Source: Ancylomarina longa
GTDB taxonomy: Bacteria > Bacteroidota > Bacteroidia > Bacteroidales > Marinifilaceae
Length of the DNA: 64,000 nucleotides
Assembly (NCBI RefSeq): GCF_003996985.1
Contig: NZ_RJJX01000006.1
Coordinates: 1 to 64,000 of the forward strand
Direction of reading: 5' to 3'
Part shown: positions 37,482 to 47,245 of the stretch, one piece after another
How the letters are laid out: every line of letters starts with the position of its first letter
Position numbering within the stretch: position 1 is the first letter of the stretch
Made by a program: the position numbers and the translations under genes
The notes under the pieces: generated by a model
Seen by the model: the letters and a program-made list of their open reading frames with translations, nothing else
The model's database searches: none
What the model was told of the DNA's origin: nothing

Positions 37482-38712
37482 TAAATACACAAAAGGACAG
37501 CAATTTGTCAACTTTATGCAGAAAATTGTTTTGCTGCATATTGCGCTGTTTTTCATGCGATGGTTTTATTATCTGATCGAAAAACTGAGCAGAAAAGATA
37601 AACGTATTGTCTTATTTTTTCTGACGGAGAAATTCTTTTTCGATAATTCGAAATACTTATTCGAATATATGAGAGAGAAAAACGATTTTAACAGCATACT
37701 TTTTACTCCTCATCGGGATTTGTATCAGCAATTAAAACAAAAATTCCCAGGTGAAGTGGTTTATGCCTGGTCGTTGAAAGGGTTTTTGCTCTTCCTGAAA
37801 AGTAAGCAGGTGATACTTTCCTATGGCATTAGTGCCGCTGCGTTTTTCCCTTATTATCTGCACGAGAAATGCAAAAACATTATCTATCTGGGACATGGTA
37901 CTCCAATGAAAAAGATGGCATTGCAAACGCCAGTGTGGCGCAAATATGGCAAACAACACCAATTGCAGAAATACACTTACATGGCTGCTTGCTCTCCGCT
38001 GGAACAAATCATTCACGGAGCAGGATTTAATATCGACATGAATCATGTTTGGGTAAGTGGTTTGCCTCGTAACGATTATTTGCTGAAAGAATTCAACTTG
38101 AGTCCGGAACTACTGCTTCGCAATCCTTTTTTAGATCGGAAAATCATTTTGTATGCTCCAACCTGGCGAGAGGAAGGACACAAAACTCAATTCTTTCCTT
38201 TTGAGGATTTTGATGCGGGCAAACTTTCGGCTTTTCTGGAAAAAGAGGATGCCTATATTTTGGTTCGTGGACACAAAGAAGATATAAAACGAAAAAGCAT
38301 AGAAAAGCACAAGGATTTTTTCGCTATTGACAGAGTAATTAAAGCAGATCAGGATCGTTTTCCGGATGTGTACCAGTTACTGCCTTTTGTTGATATCTTA
38401 GTTACGGATTATTCCTCGCTGTGGATTGACTATTTACTTCTCGACAGACCAATTGTTTATTTGCCTTACGACCTGGAAGAATACAGGCAATACAAGGGGT
38501 TTTTTATCAATTTTGAAGAGAATACCCCAGGAGCAAAACCAACAACACAGAAAGAGTTTCTTATCCATTTGCAACGATATATCGCAAAACCACAAACTCA
38601 TGCCAAATGGCGTAAAAAAATCCGAGACCTCTATCACGAATATCAGGAGGCTGGTAGTTGCGAACGAGTTTATAAAAAGATAAAAACGGAAGTGATGAAT
38701 AGCAAGGAATAA
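37474..38712 (+). CDS. CDP-glycerol glycerophosphotransferase family protein (TagB/TagF-like), first copy
   Basis: 412 residues, one N-terminal membrane-associated stretch (about 15-32) and a GT-B type catalytic part. Conserved motifs: LGHGTPMKKM (about 141-150, with the general-base His), YAPTWREEG (about 227) and VTDYSSLWIDYLLLDRPIVY (about 309-328, the CDP-binding part). Family enzymes transfer glycerol-phosphate from CDP-glycerol to a lipid-linked acceptor at the inner face of the cytoplasmic membrane. It overlaps yfhO by 8 bases and is followed after 2 bases by the Stealth gene, a tight operon. Confidence 0.88.
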   Translation: MNSKYTKGQQFVNFMQKIVLLHIALFFMRWFYYLIEKLSRKDKRIVLFFLTEKFFFDNSKYLFEYMREKNDFNSILFTPHRDLYQQLKQKFPGEVVYAWSLKGFLLFLKSKQVILSYGISAAAFFPYYLHEKCKNIIYLGHGTPMKKMALQTPVWRKYGKQHQLQKYTYMAACSPLEQIIHGAGFNIDMNHVWVSGLPRNDYLLKEFNLSPELLLRNPFLDRKIILYAPTWREEGHKTQFFPFEDFDAGKLSAFLEKEDAYILVRGHKEDIKRKSIEKHKDFFAIDRVIKADQDRFPDVYQLLPFVDILVTDYSSLWIDYLLLDRPIVYLPYDLEEYRQYKGFFINFEENTPGAKPTTQKEFLIHLQRYIAKPQTHAKWRKKIRDLYHEYQEAGSCERVYKKIKTEVMNSKE

Positions 38713-38714
38713 TT

Positions 38715-39749
38715 ATGAGCGAAATAGATATTGTTCTGCTCTGGGTTGATGGAAACGATCCCGAATGGCAAAAGGAATATAGAAAGCAAAAAAAATCGCT
38801 TACAGAAAGTGACACATTGGCTACGGGAGCTTCCAGATATCAGGACTGGAACAACTTACAATATATTTTTCGCGGCATTGAGAAATTTATGCCCTGGGTA
38901 AGAAAAATTCATTTCATAACCTGGGGACACTTGCCTAAATGGCTCAAGGTGGACTATCCAAAGTTGGCAATTCACAATCACCAGGATATATTTCAAAATC
39001 CCAATCACCTGCCGACTTTCAATTCCAATGCAATAGAATTCAATATTGTTGGCATTCCGGATCTCAGCGAGAAATTTATTCTTTTTAATGATGATTCTTT
39101 TATATTGCAAACCACCTCAGCTAATCGATTTTTCCAAAATGACCTACCTGTTGATTTCCTTGCACTAGGATTTCCACACCGAGGATACCTGTATAATCGC
39201 CTTCGTAAGCATACGGTTTTTATGGATACGATGGTCAATAATATAAGCGCTTTAAACAGTCATTTTAAGAAGAAGGATTTACTAAAGGCAAACAAAGCAT
39301 TTTTCTATCACGAAAGCTATCCTTTTGCATTTCGATTTAAGAATTTTTTAGTGAATCTGATCAGTAATCAATACGAAGTAATGGTAATCAATCATCATCC
39401 GCAACCTCACTTAAAAAGTACCATTCTTAAGGTAAAGGAAAAGTGCAAAGCACAATTTGAGATAACCTCTGCTTCAAAATTCAGAGATCGTAATAATATT
39501 ACCCAATATCTGTTTCGATTTTGGAATCTTGCCAGTGGCAAATTCGTTCCAAACTATCAAAAAGATCATGTTCATCTTAATATTACAAGTCTGAAATCAT
39601 TAACGAAAGATCTTGAAAAAATAAAAAGTACCCGATTTTTGTGTGCTAATGACAATCTTGATTCGGCAACTGATTTTGAAGCGTGTAAAGAGCTGCTTAA
39701 TCCTTTATTAGACGGGATTTTACCCGAGAAATCAAGCTTTGAAATATAA
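38715..39749 (+). CDS. Stealth family sugar-phosphate transferase
   Basis: 344 residues. The Stealth conserved regions are seen in order: CR1 IDIVLLWVDGNDPEW (about 4-18), CR2 starting RYQDWNNLQYIFRGIEKFMP (about 41-60) through KFILFNDDSFI (about 116-126), and later regions around HHPQPHLKSTI (about 228). Stealth proteins move a hexose- or HexNAc-1-phosphate from a nucleotide sugar to a growing capsule chain. It sits between two glycerophosphotransferase genes, so a mixed glycerol-phosphate/sugar-phosphate polymer is a sensible inference. Confidence 0.88.
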   Translation: MSEIDIVLLWVDGNDPEWQKEYRKQKKSLTESDTLATGASRYQDWNNLQYIFRGIEKFMPWVRKIHFITWGHLPKWLKVDYPKLAIHNHQDIFQNPNHLPTFNSNAIEFNIVGIPDLSEKFILFNDDSFILQTTSANRFFQNDLPVDFLALGFPHRGYLYNRLRKHTVFMDTMVNNISALNSHFKKKDLLKANKAFFYHESYPFAFRFKNFLVNLISNQYEVMVINHHPQPHLKSTILKVKEKCKAQFEITSASKFRDRNNITQYLFRFWNLASGKFVPNYQKDHVHLNITSLKSLTKDLEKIKSTRFLCANDNLDSATDFEACKELLNPLLDGILPEKSSFEI

Positions 39750-39769
39750 TTCACCAATAAGCATCTTAT

Positions 39770-41011
39770 ATGAAACTATTGAGGAGAATATTAAAAGTTC
39801 AGGCGGTATATAAAATATATACGCTGCTTCTTGGTGGATTGCTACTCCTACTGGTTTCTCCCATCCTTATTCTATTGCCACGGAAGAAAAAGCAAATGGT
39901 TCTATTTGGTACCGGCAATGGTTTGTTTATCGATAATGTGAAATATTTCTTTCTCTATTTAGAGAAGAAAAAGCCAGATTTGAAATACTATTTTATTACT
40001 TCTAATCAGGATGTTCATCGCAATCTGCAGCAATATTTTGACAAGATATTGTATTATCCATCGCTAAAAACGATCTGGATTTTATTGCGATCTCATATGG
40101 TGGTTACCGACAATACGGTACTGGATCAAAACTTTCGCTTCGTATTTTTAAAAGGAGCCAGACACATCCAATTATGGCATGGAGCGGGAATTAAAAAATT
40201 CTGGAATACTACCCCAAAGCTCGGTACTCGCTTATTGAAGCCCTATTTTTATTTCACTGAGAAGAAAAGAAATTTTGATTCCTTTATTTCTACCTCTGAG
40301 TTCTTTACACAAAACTATTTTCAGCAAGCCTTTTCCTCTAAAAAGTTTCCCATTACCGGATATCCTCGTAATGATATTTTTTGGCAGAAAAATCCTGCTA
40401 ATCCATTTCAATTATTGGAAACAGACCAGGATTGCCTGCAGAAAATAAAGGATTACCAATCGAAAAACAGCAAGGTGGTAATTTATGTGCCTACTTTTAG
40501 GGGAGTTCGCGGACGTGGAAATAACGAGCTTGCTTTTGATCTCGTGCGATTAAATCAATTTGCCGAGGAGAACAACATCCTATTCATTTTTAAGCTTCAT
40601 CCGGTTCTTCGGAATACCGCGGAGCAAAACGATTTCGATCGTATTGTCTGGCATCGTAGCGATAAGGATGTTTATCCGGTTCTGTTGCAGTGTGATGCCA
40701 TGATTACCGATTATTCTTCTATTTTTATAGATTATATGATTCTGAATCGCCCCATCCTATTCTATATGTACGACAAGGAGGAGTATGAGAAAAGAGATCG
40801 GGAATTGACTTCCTTCCATAAGCAATTTATGATTGGACATCAATCTCATCAGCAATCGGAATTGGAGGCAAGTATTGTGAAGATTCTTTCGGCAGACAAT
40901 ACAGATCAGAAAAAAAGAGAATTGGCTACCAGACTCGCCTTTCAATATCGGGATGCGGATGCAAGCAAAAGGCTTCTAGAACACCTTACAGCAAGCTATA
41001 TCAGGAAATAA
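39770..41011 (+). CDS. CDP-glycerol glycerophosphotransferase family protein, second copy
   Basis: 413 residues. One membrane segment (about 20-38), then the family motifs LWHGAGIKKFWNT (about 136-148), YVPTFRGVRGRGN (about 238) and ITDYSSIFIDYMILNRPILF (about 311-330). It differs clearly from the first copy, so a division of work (primase versus polymerase, as TagB and TagF) is plausible but cannot be assigned from sequence alone. It starts 20 bases after the Stealth gene and 19 bases before the cytidylyltransferase gene. Confidence 0.88.
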   Translation: MKLLRRILKVQAVYKIYTLLLGGLLLLLVSPILILLPRKKKQMVLFGTGNGLFIDNVKYFFLYLEKKKPDLKYYFITSNQDVHRNLQQYFDKILYYPSLKTIWILLRSHMVVTDNTVLDQNFRFVFLKGARHIQLWHGAGIKKFWNTTPKLGTRLLKPYFYFTEKKRNFDSFISTSEFFTQNYFQQAFSSKKFPITGYPRNDIFWQKNPANPFQLLETDQDCLQKIKDYQSKNSKVVIYVPTFRGVRGRGNNELAFDLVRLNQFAEENNILFIFKLHPVLRNTAEQNDFDRIVWHRSDKDVYPVLLQCDAMITDYSSIFIDYMILNRPILFYMYDKEEYEKRDRELTSFHKQFMIGHQSHQQSELEASIVKILSADNTDQKKRELATRLAFQYRDADASKRLLEHLTASYIRK

Positions 41012-41030
41012 AAAACAATAATACGAACCT

Positions 41031-41420
41031 ATGAAACGTGTAATTACTTTTGGAACATTTGACCTTTTTCATATCGGACATCTTCGCATATTGGAACGTG
41101 CCAAAAAACAAGGCGATTACTTAATTGTTGGCATCTCTACCGATGCATTGAACTATTCCAAAAAGCAGAAAAACCCGATCTATTCTCAGGAAGATAGAAG
41201 AAAAATTATCGAAGCACTTAAAGTAGTTGATGAGGTTTTTTATGAAGAATCATTAGAGCTGAAAGGAGAATATATCCAAAAATATAAGGCGGATGTATTG
41301 GTGATGGGAAACGATTGGGAAGGTCGTTTTGATCAGTTCAAATCGCTCTGCGAAGTCGTTTACCTGCCCAGAACTCCATCCATCTCCACTACCGAGATCA
41401 TCGAAATTATCAAGGAATAA
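41031..41420 (+). CDS. tagD: Glycerol-3-phosphate cytidylyltransferase
   Basis: 129 residues, exactly the usual size of TagD. Nucleotidyltransferase signature ITFGTFDLFHIGH (about 5-17, with HxGH) and the end motif RTPSISTTEI (about 116-125, the RTxGISTT equivalent with Pro-Ser in place of the Gly). It makes CDP-glycerol from CTP and glycerol-3-phosphate, which is the donor for the two transferases encoded just upstream. This is the strongest single sign that the cluster makes a glycerol-phosphate polymer. Confidence 0.93.
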   Translation: MKRVITFGTFDLFHIGHLRILERAKKQGDYLIVGISTDALNYSKKQKNPIYSQEDRRKIIEALKVVDEVFYEESLELKGEYIQKYKADVLVMGNDWEGRFDQFKSLCEVVYLPRTPSISTTEIIEIIKE

Positions 41421-41490
41421 GTCTTTCTGGACAGAAATATTCAGAACTAACTTAGGCTAGCAATTCTTCTTTCGGGATAGATATAGACGA

Positions 41491-42969
41491 TTATTTTTGA
41501 AGCAATCCTAACAACTTGCGAATAGAAGCATTCACATCCTCCGATATCTTTAACAAATAGGTAAGGATAAGATAAACAGCTCCAACCAAGCCAGAACGCA
41601 CGGCAATATCCAATACAAACCAATGGAGTTTGGGTAAGAAATATCCGGCTAAGTAGGCTATCATGGCAATCAAAATCACCAGGAGAAACTTGTAGTTAAA
41701 TGCTTGGAATTTATATTTTTTCAACAGGAATAGGTATTTGAGAAAATTGAAACAAAAGCTGGAAAACAAAGTAGCAACTGCCGCTCCATTGATTCCCCAA
41801 ATAGGAATCATGATGATGTTTGTAATCAAAATCAGGAGACTGTAAATTCCCAAAAAAAGCGTTTGCATTCGGTAATGTGGCGAACTTTGAAGGATGGTTC
41901 CACTTACCCCCGAAAGCATTTGAATAACATGTGACATGCCAATAAAAAGAATCACAAATTTTCCAGGCATATAACTCGATGTAACAATCTCCAATACATT
42001 ATCAATATTCACCCAAATACCAATAAAAAGTAAACATCCCAGCAAGAACTGGTGTAAGCCGCTTGTGGTATAGATCTGGCTAATGGTTTTTAAATCGTTT
42101 CGTTTCCAGGCCTCTGCAATTACCGTACTCGCAATTTTTCGGAGCGAACGTGCAGGCATAGAAACCAAAACACCAAAATTTGCCATGGTCGCATAAATAC
42201 CATTTGCACCCAATCCGACAAAACTCACAATCATGATACGATCTATCTGATTTGCCATTTTATCACTTAAACCATTTAAAATCCCAAATAGGGAAACACT
42301 AATCATCGATTTCCTCAACTTAGGGGTCACAAATTTTAAATTACTGGAGAAAGAAATTTGTCCTCGGTAAACCAGTAGGAGAAAAAGTAAAACGGTTGGC
42401 AAACAAAAAGCAATGGTATAAAAGAAAATGAATTGTGAAAAAGTAATTAGATGCTGCCAAAATAAAAGAATGATAATTAGTACCAGAAATTTGAAAACAA
42501 TATCCCGAAAAAAAGTACCTGAAACGGCATCATACATCACTCGGTTATATCCATCAAAAAGATTGAAAAACAGGGTGAAAAAGACCAGTGGTATCAGGTA
42601 AATAAGATAATTAAGATATAAGGGCGATTCTGTACGATAAGCCTCAACAGCATAAGGTTGCAGTACGAAATAACTAATTAATGCGAGTGCAAAACCAAAC
42701 ATACCCACCCAAAACAGAAGAAACAGATATCCATTGTGACTTCGATTTTCATTCCGAAAATAGGGAAAAAGCCGAGCCGTAACATTATTAAATCCAAAGG
42801 ATGAAAATTGGGCTGCAATGGTAACTATGGCTACCAGCCAGTTTATCAATCCAATTTGATCTGCACCTAATATTCGCGGAAACAAGATTCCGGTATTTAC
42901 CAAACCTAAAATGGCACCTAAATAGGATACAAAAGTTCCCTTAATGGTTTGTTGACGAATGATTCCCAA
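41491..42969 (-). CDS. Polysaccharide flippase (Wzx/MATE-like)
   Basis: 492 residues with about 14 hydrophobic segments. Start MGIIRQQTIKGTFVSYLGAI and 'GILFPRILGADQIGLINWLV' type text (first two helices) are typical of the oligosaccharide flippase family that moves undecaprenol-linked units across the inner membrane. It converges on tagD and diverges from ftsX. It may serve the neighbouring glycerol-phosphate polymer or another surface glycan. Confidence 0.85.
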   Translation of the reverse strand: MGIIRQQTIKGTFVSYLGAILGLVNTGILFPRILGADQIGLINWLVAIVTIAAQFSSFGFNNVTARLFPYFRNENRSHNGYLFLLFWVGMFGFALALISYFVLQPYAVEAYRTESPLYLNYLIYLIPLVFFTLFFNLFDGYNRVMYDAVSGTFFRDIVFKFLVLIIILLFWQHLITFSQFIFFYTIAFCLPTVLLFLLLVYRGQISFSSNLKFVTPKLRKSMISVSLFGILNGLSDKMANQIDRIMIVSFVGLGANGIYATMANFGVLVSMPARSLRKIASTVIAEAWKRNDLKTISQIYTTSGLHQFLLGCLLFIGIWVNIDNVLEIVTSSYMPGKFVILFIGMSHVIQMLSGVSGTILQSSPHYRMQTLFLGIYSLLILITNIIMIPIWGINGAAVATLFSSFCFNFLKYLFLLKKYKFQAFNYKFLLVILIAMIAYLAGYFLPKLHWFVLDIAVRSGLVGAVYLILTYLLKISEDVNASIRKLLGLLQK

Positions 42970-43150
42970 TGTAGTTCTTGCTTGTGATATATCGATTACT
43001 TCACAAATTTAACAAAATTGCTTTCTTGTGAAAACAAATCCTGAGATGCGCATTTTTTAATGAAAAATTGTAATTTCGCAGAAGGTCCACATTCACATGC
43101 TAAGCCCTACAATAAAATCATCTGATTCAATCTTTTAATCTCGTCTGTAC

Positions 43151-44023
43151 ATGGCATACAAAGAAAAAGGTACAAAACGAAGACTTCGTTCTTCCTATAT
43201 TACTTCTGTTATCAGTATTTCGCTGGTTCTTTTTATGTTGGGACTAATGGGTTTACTGATTTTAAATGCCCAACAGCTTTCCAACTACGTTAAAGAAAAT
43301 ATTGGCGTCTCCATCATCCTGAAAAAGAATGTAAAAGAAGTAGAAATAAGGCGATTACAAAAAACATTAGATGCTACCAACTACGTGAAAGCAACTCAAT
43401 TTGTTGATGAGGAAACTGCCGCCAAAGAGCTTCAAAAAGAATTGGGCGAGGACTTTGTATCCTTTCTCGGTTACAATCCACTAATGGCATCCATCGATGT
43501 GAAATTGTATGCCGCCTATGCCAACCCCGATAGTATTGCAAAAATTGAAAAAGATTTTACCAAATACAATCCGGTTCAGGAGGTTTACTATCAAAAATCA
43601 CTCGTCCATCTGGTAAATGACAATGTAAAACGCATCGGTTTAATCTTACTGGCTTTTAGTGCTTTGCTCCTTATCATTTCCTTTACTTTAATCAATAATA
43701 CCATACGACTTTCCATTTATTCGCAGCGTTTTATTATCAACACCATGCAATTGGTTGGCGCTACCCGTTCCTTTATTCTCAAGCCTTTTATGGGCAAAAG
43801 CCTTGTACATGGAATACTAGGAGCCTTAATTGCTAATGCCATGCTTTCCGGAGTAATTTATATCTCCCAAAAGGAATTAAGTCAGGTTATTACATTCGAT
43901 AATGTGGAAATACTGGGTATTCTTTTTATCCTGATACTTCTGCTTGGAATATTTATCACCTGGATCTCTACGCTTTTTGCAGTGAATAAATACTTGCGCT
44001 TAGAATCCAGATCTTTGTATTAA
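43151..44023 (+). CDS. ftsX: Cell division protein FtsX (ABC permease-like)
   Basis: 290 residues with four membrane segments (about 22-42, 162-185, 215-235, 255-278) and a periplasmic loop after the first. The INTMQLVGATRSFILKPFMG block (about 196-215) is the signature of the FtsX/MacB permease fold. Together with FtsE, encoded elsewhere, it controls peptidoglycan hydrolases at the septum. It opens the conserved group ftsX-DUF3098-uppP-truB-queA. The distance to the divergent flippase gene is 181 bases and should contain its promoter. Confidence 0.9.
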   Translation: MAYKEKGTKRRLRSSYITSVISISLVLFMLGLMGLLILNAQQLSNYVKENIGVSIILKKNVKEVEIRRLQKTLDATNYVKATQFVDEETAAKELQKELGEDFVSFLGYNPLMASIDVKLYAAYANPDSIAKIEKDFTKYNPVQEVYYQKSLVHLVNDNVKRIGLILLAFSALLLIISFTLINNTIRLSIYSQRFIINTMQLVGATRSFILKPFMGKSLVHGILGALIANAMLSGVIYISQKELSQVITFDNVEILGILFILILLLGIFITWISTLFAVNKYLRLESRSLY

Positions 44024-44058
44024 GCGGAAAAATAATATGCACATATACTTTTATTGAT

Positions 44059-44066
44059 TATTTTTG
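44059..44066 (+). promoter_or_regulatory. Possible -7 box upstream of the DUF3098 gene
   Basis: TATTTTTG fits TAnnTTTG, 36 bases before the ATG. No convincing -33 TTG is visible, so an internal promoter is only possible. Confidence 0.3.
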
Positions 44067-44102
44067 CAGGCAATTGCAAAATCCATATCTCAAAATAAAG
44101 TC

Positions 44103-44345
44103 ATGAAGAATCAAGAACCTAAAACTGGTTTCGCTCTCGGAAAAGAGAACTATAAACTGTTATTAATTGGATTTATCATCATCATAGTTGGATTTTTATT
44201 GATGACAGGAGGCGGTTCTGATGATCCGAATGTCTTCGATAAAAGTATTTTTAGCTTCAGACGTATTACACTTGCGCCTATGGTTGTTCTCTTTGGCTTT
44301 GCTTTTGAGATTTATGCCATCATGAAAAAGCCAAAAGAGAAATAA
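44103..44345 (+). CDS. Small membrane protein, DUF3098 family
   Basis: 80 residues from ATG 44103; an upstream TTG at 44064 overlaps the candidate -7 box and is rejected. Two membrane segments (about 17-36 and 56-74) separated by GGGSDDPNVFDKSIFSFRRI, the family's conserved loop. Function unknown; it follows ftsX in many Bacteroidota and may act in the envelope. Confidence 0.85.
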   Translation: MKNQEPKTGFALGKENYKLLLIGFIIIIVGFLLMTGGGSDDPNVFDKSIFSFRRITLAPMVVLFGFAFEIYAIMKKPKEK

Positions 44346-44491
44346 AGCACTTCATCCATTTTTATATTCTTTCACCTGAATTTCTAGGCTACCAGCTTGT
44401 AGAAGCAAATTCATAATGTTCAAAATGGGGGTACTAATGTTTCCCGATTTCTCGATACACTAATTATAAAATATTAAAACACATCACCACA

Positions 44492-45280
44492 ATGAATTGG
44501 ATCGAAGCACTAATTTTAGGTCTATTGCAAGGATTAACCGAATTTCTACCTGTTAGTAGTAGCGGACACTTGGAAATAGGCAAGGCTTTAATGGGAATTA
44601 ACACCGAGAATAACTTGATTTTCACTATCGTGGTGCATGGAGCAACTGTACTAAGTACTATCGTTGTTTTTCGAAAAGAAATACTGGAATTAATTAAGAG
44701 TATTTTTAGTTTTGAATGGAACGAGTCCAATCAATATATCGTAAAAATTATCATTTCCATGATTCCAATTGCTATTGTGGGTATATTCTTTAAAGATTCT
44801 GTAGAAGAACTATTTAATAGCAATCGAATCCTATTACTTGTTGGATTCATGCTTCTTATTACAGCCACCTTACTTGGCTTTACTTATTACAGCAAGCAAA
44901 AAGACAAGGAAATTTCCTATCGCGATGCTTTTCTTATCGGTCTGGCTCAAGCATTTGCTATTCTACCTGGTATATCCAGATCGGGATCAACCATAGCTAC
45001 CGGCTTATTTTTAGGGAATAAAAAATCTGAGGTTGCAAAATTCTCCTTCCTCATGGTTTTGGTTCCCATTCTGGGAGAAAATATTCTTGGGTTTTTTGAT
45101 GGCAGTTTCTCTGCTCAGCAATCTGTCCAAATTTTGCCATTAGCAATTGGTTTTTGTGCTGCATTTGTTTCGGGTTTGCTGGCTTGTAGCTGGATGATTA
45201 AAATCGTAAAACAAGGAAAATTAATCTATTTCGCAATATATTGCTTGATTATCGGACTTATTGCTATTTTTGCAGCCTGA
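44492..45280 (+). CDS. uppP: Undecaprenyl-diphosphatase (UppP/BacA)
   Basis: 262 residues with about eight membrane segments. Both signature motifs are present: [18 protein letters not shown] (about 11-28) and [13 protein letters not shown] (about 165-177) with the catalytic Glu, Ser and Arg. It recycles the lipid carrier undecaprenyl-pyrophosphate for peptidoglycan and surface polymers, including any made by the cluster upstream. Third gene of the ftsX group; truB starts 35 bases later. Confidence 0.95.
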   Translation: MNWIEALILGLLQGLTEFLPVSSSGHLEIGKALMGINTENNLIFTIVVHGATVLSTIVVFRKEILELIKSIFSFEWNESNQYIVKIIISMIPIAIVGIFFKDSVEELFNSNRILLLVGFMLLITATLLGFTYYSKQKDKEISYRDAFLIGLAQAFAILPGISRSGSTIATGLFLGNKKSEVAKFSFLMVLVPILGENILGFFDGSFSAQQSVQILPLAIGFCAAFVSGLLACSWMIKIVKQGKLIYFAIYCLIIGLIAIFAA

Positions 45281-45315
45281 TTTCTCAAAACAGCAAACTG
45301 ATTAACCATCTAGTA

Positions 45316-46020
45316 ATGATTCAATTTGACAAGGACACTAATTTTCAGGAAGGAGCATTTATTCTGCTGAATAAGCCATACCAATGGACTTCTTTTGATT
45401 TGGTGAACAAGATTAAATTCAAAATCAAACACAAATTACGACTGAAGAAAATCAAGGTCGGTCATGCTGGTACTTTAGATCCATTAGCCACAGGTTTGAT
45501 GATTGTCTGTGTTGGGAAATACACCAAACGAATTGAATCCTTTCAATCGCAGGTAAAAGAATATATTGCAACTTTACAATTAGGTGCTACCACTCCCTCT
45601 TTTGATCTGGAAACAGAAATTGATCAACGATTTGCTACCGATCACATTACCCAGGAATTGGTTGAAGAGACCCTAAAGAGTTTTATTGGAACGATTAAAC
45701 AACGTCCGCCAGATTTTTCTGCGGTTAAAATAAATGGCAAACGTGCTTATGAATATGCCCGTAAAGGTCAAGAAATAGAAATTAAAGAAAAAATACTAAC
45801 CATTGATGATATTGAAGTCTTGAAATTCGAAGGCAATATTCTCAAAATCAGAGTGGTTTGCAGTAAAGGAACCTATATAAGAGCCTTAGCCAGAGATATT
45901 GGTTTGCAGCTTCAAAGTGGAGCGCATTTAACAGCTCTTGAACGTACTAGAATCGGTGATTTTAAAATCGATGATGCAATTGAAATTGAAGATTTTATAA
46001 AATACTTAGAAAATTTATAA
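45316..46020 (+). CDS. truB: tRNA pseudouridine(55) synthase
   Basis: 234 residues from ATG 45316; a TTG at 45241 would overlap the end of uppP and precedes no conserved residues, so I reject it. The catalytic motif GHAGTLDPLATGLM (Asp in TLDP) and the following GKYTKRIE, and KINGKRAYEYAR and CSKGTYIRALARDIG downstream, are all typical of TruB. It makes pseudouridine 55 in tRNA T loops. It stands between uppP and queA. Confidence 0.95.
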   Translation: MIQFDKDTNFQEGAFILLNKPYQWTSFDLVNKIKFKIKHKLRLKKIKVGHAGTLDPLATGLMIVCVGKYTKRIESFQSQVKEYIATLQLGATTPSFDLETEIDQRFATDHITQELVEETLKSFIGTIKQRPPDFSAVKINGKRAYEYARKGQEIEIKEKILTIDDIEVLKFEGNILKIRVVCSKGTYIRALARDIGLQLQSGAHLTALERTRIGDFKIDDAIEIEDFIKYLENL

Positions 46021-46101
46021 CTATCTTGCAACTTTTTCGTAAAAAGGGAAGCTTTGCACTTTCCTAATGATCAAAAATAAAAATAAAAGTCAGTCAGCCT
46101 T

Positions 46102-47151
46102 ATGAAGTTATCTAAGTTTAAGTATAATTTACCTACAGAACTTATTGCTTTACATCCCGCCTATAACAGAGATGAATCCCGCCTTATGGTGCTTCACAAA
46201 GATACCGGAGAAGTAGAACATCGTATTTTCAAAGATATTATTGAATACTTTGATGATGAAGATGTTATGGTATTTAACAACACCAAGGTATTTCCTGCTC
46301 GCCTGTATGGAAACAAAGAAAAAACAGGTGCAGAAATTGAGGTGTTCTTATTGAGAGAATTGAATAGGGAACAACGCTTATGGGATGTTTTGGTTGATCC
46401 TGCTCGTAAAATCCGAATTGGGAACAAACTCTATTTTGGAGAAGATGATTTATTAGTTGCAGAGGTAATTGATAATACTACTTCCAGAGGAAGAACCCTT
46501 CGTTTTCTATACGATGGACCTTACGAAGAATTTAAAAAAACACTATATAGTTTAGGAGAGACACCTCTTCCAAAGTTTATCGATCGCGCAGTGGAACCAG
46601 AAGATGCTGATCGCTATCAAACCATTTTTGCTAAACACGAAGGTGCTGTTGCAGCTCCTACTGCAGGTATGCATTTTAGCCGTGAGTTAATGAAACGTCT
46701 TGAAATAAAAGGTGTTGATTTTGCCGAAGTTACTTTGCATGTTGGTCTTGGAAACTTTAGAAATGTGGATGTTGAGGATCTTACCAAGCATAAAATGGAT
46801 TCAGAGCAAATTATTATCAACAATACTGCCGTTGAGAAAGTAAATCTGGCTAAAAAGCAGAAGAAAAATGTTTGCGCCGTTGGAACAACAGTAATGAGAA
46901 CGTTGGAAAGCTCAGTTTCAACCATGGGTATGCTGAAACCATTTGAAGGATGGACTAATAAATTTATTTTCCCTCCATACGAATTTCATGTTCCTAACAG
47001 AATGATAACGAATTTCCATTTGCCTCTATCTACGCTAATGATGATGGCTTGTGCATTTGGTGGATATGATAATGTTATGAGCTGCTATCAGCAAGCTATT
47101 AAAGAAAAGTACAGATTTGGAACCTATGGCGACGCTATGTTAATCCTTTAA
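46102..47151 (+). CDS. queA: S-adenosylmethionine:tRNA ribosyltransferase-isomerase
   Basis: 349 residues, normal for QueA. Family text: [20 protein letters not shown] (about 8-27), [11 protein letters not shown] (about 58), [13 protein letters not shown] (about 182-194) and [18 protein letters not shown] (about 306-323). It makes epoxyqueuosine in tRNA. Last gene of the conserved group, followed by a strong terminator. Confidence 0.95.
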   Translation: MKLSKFKYNLPTELIALHPAYNRDESRLMVLHKDTGEVEHRIFKDIIEYFDDEDVMVFNNTKVFPARLYGNKEKTGAEIEVFLLRELNREQRLWDVLVDPARKIRIGNKLYFGEDDLLVAEVIDNTTSRGRTLRFLYDGPYEEFKKTLYSLGETPLPKFIDRAVEPEDADRYQTIFAKHEGAVAAPTAGMHFSRELMKRLEIKGVDFAEVTLHVGLGNFRNVDVEDLTKHKMDSEQIIINNTAVEKVNLAKKQKKNVCAVGTTVMRTLESSVSTMGMLKPFEGWTNKFIFPPYEFHVPNRMITNFHLPLSTLMMMACAFGGYDNVMSCYQQAIKEKYRFGTYGDAMLIL

Positions 47152-47168
47152 TATTACCCTATTATACT

Positions 47169-47204
47169 AAAAGGCCTGTTAAAATTAATTTTAACAGGCC
47201 TTTT
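47169..47204 (+). terminator. Terminator after queA
   Basis: A perfect palindrome: AAAAGGCCTGTTAAAAT and its complement with virtually no loop break, ending in T4. Works in either direction, so it also serves the convergent globin gene. Confidence 0.9.
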
Positions 47205-47245
47205 CTATTTGTAGCAAAGTATTTAAATCTGGAAAATACCGTAGT

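Noticed and set aside
41491-42969. O-antigen polymerase instead of flippase
   Set aside because: Helix count and N-terminal pattern fit the flippase family; the large periplasmic loop of Wzy is absent.
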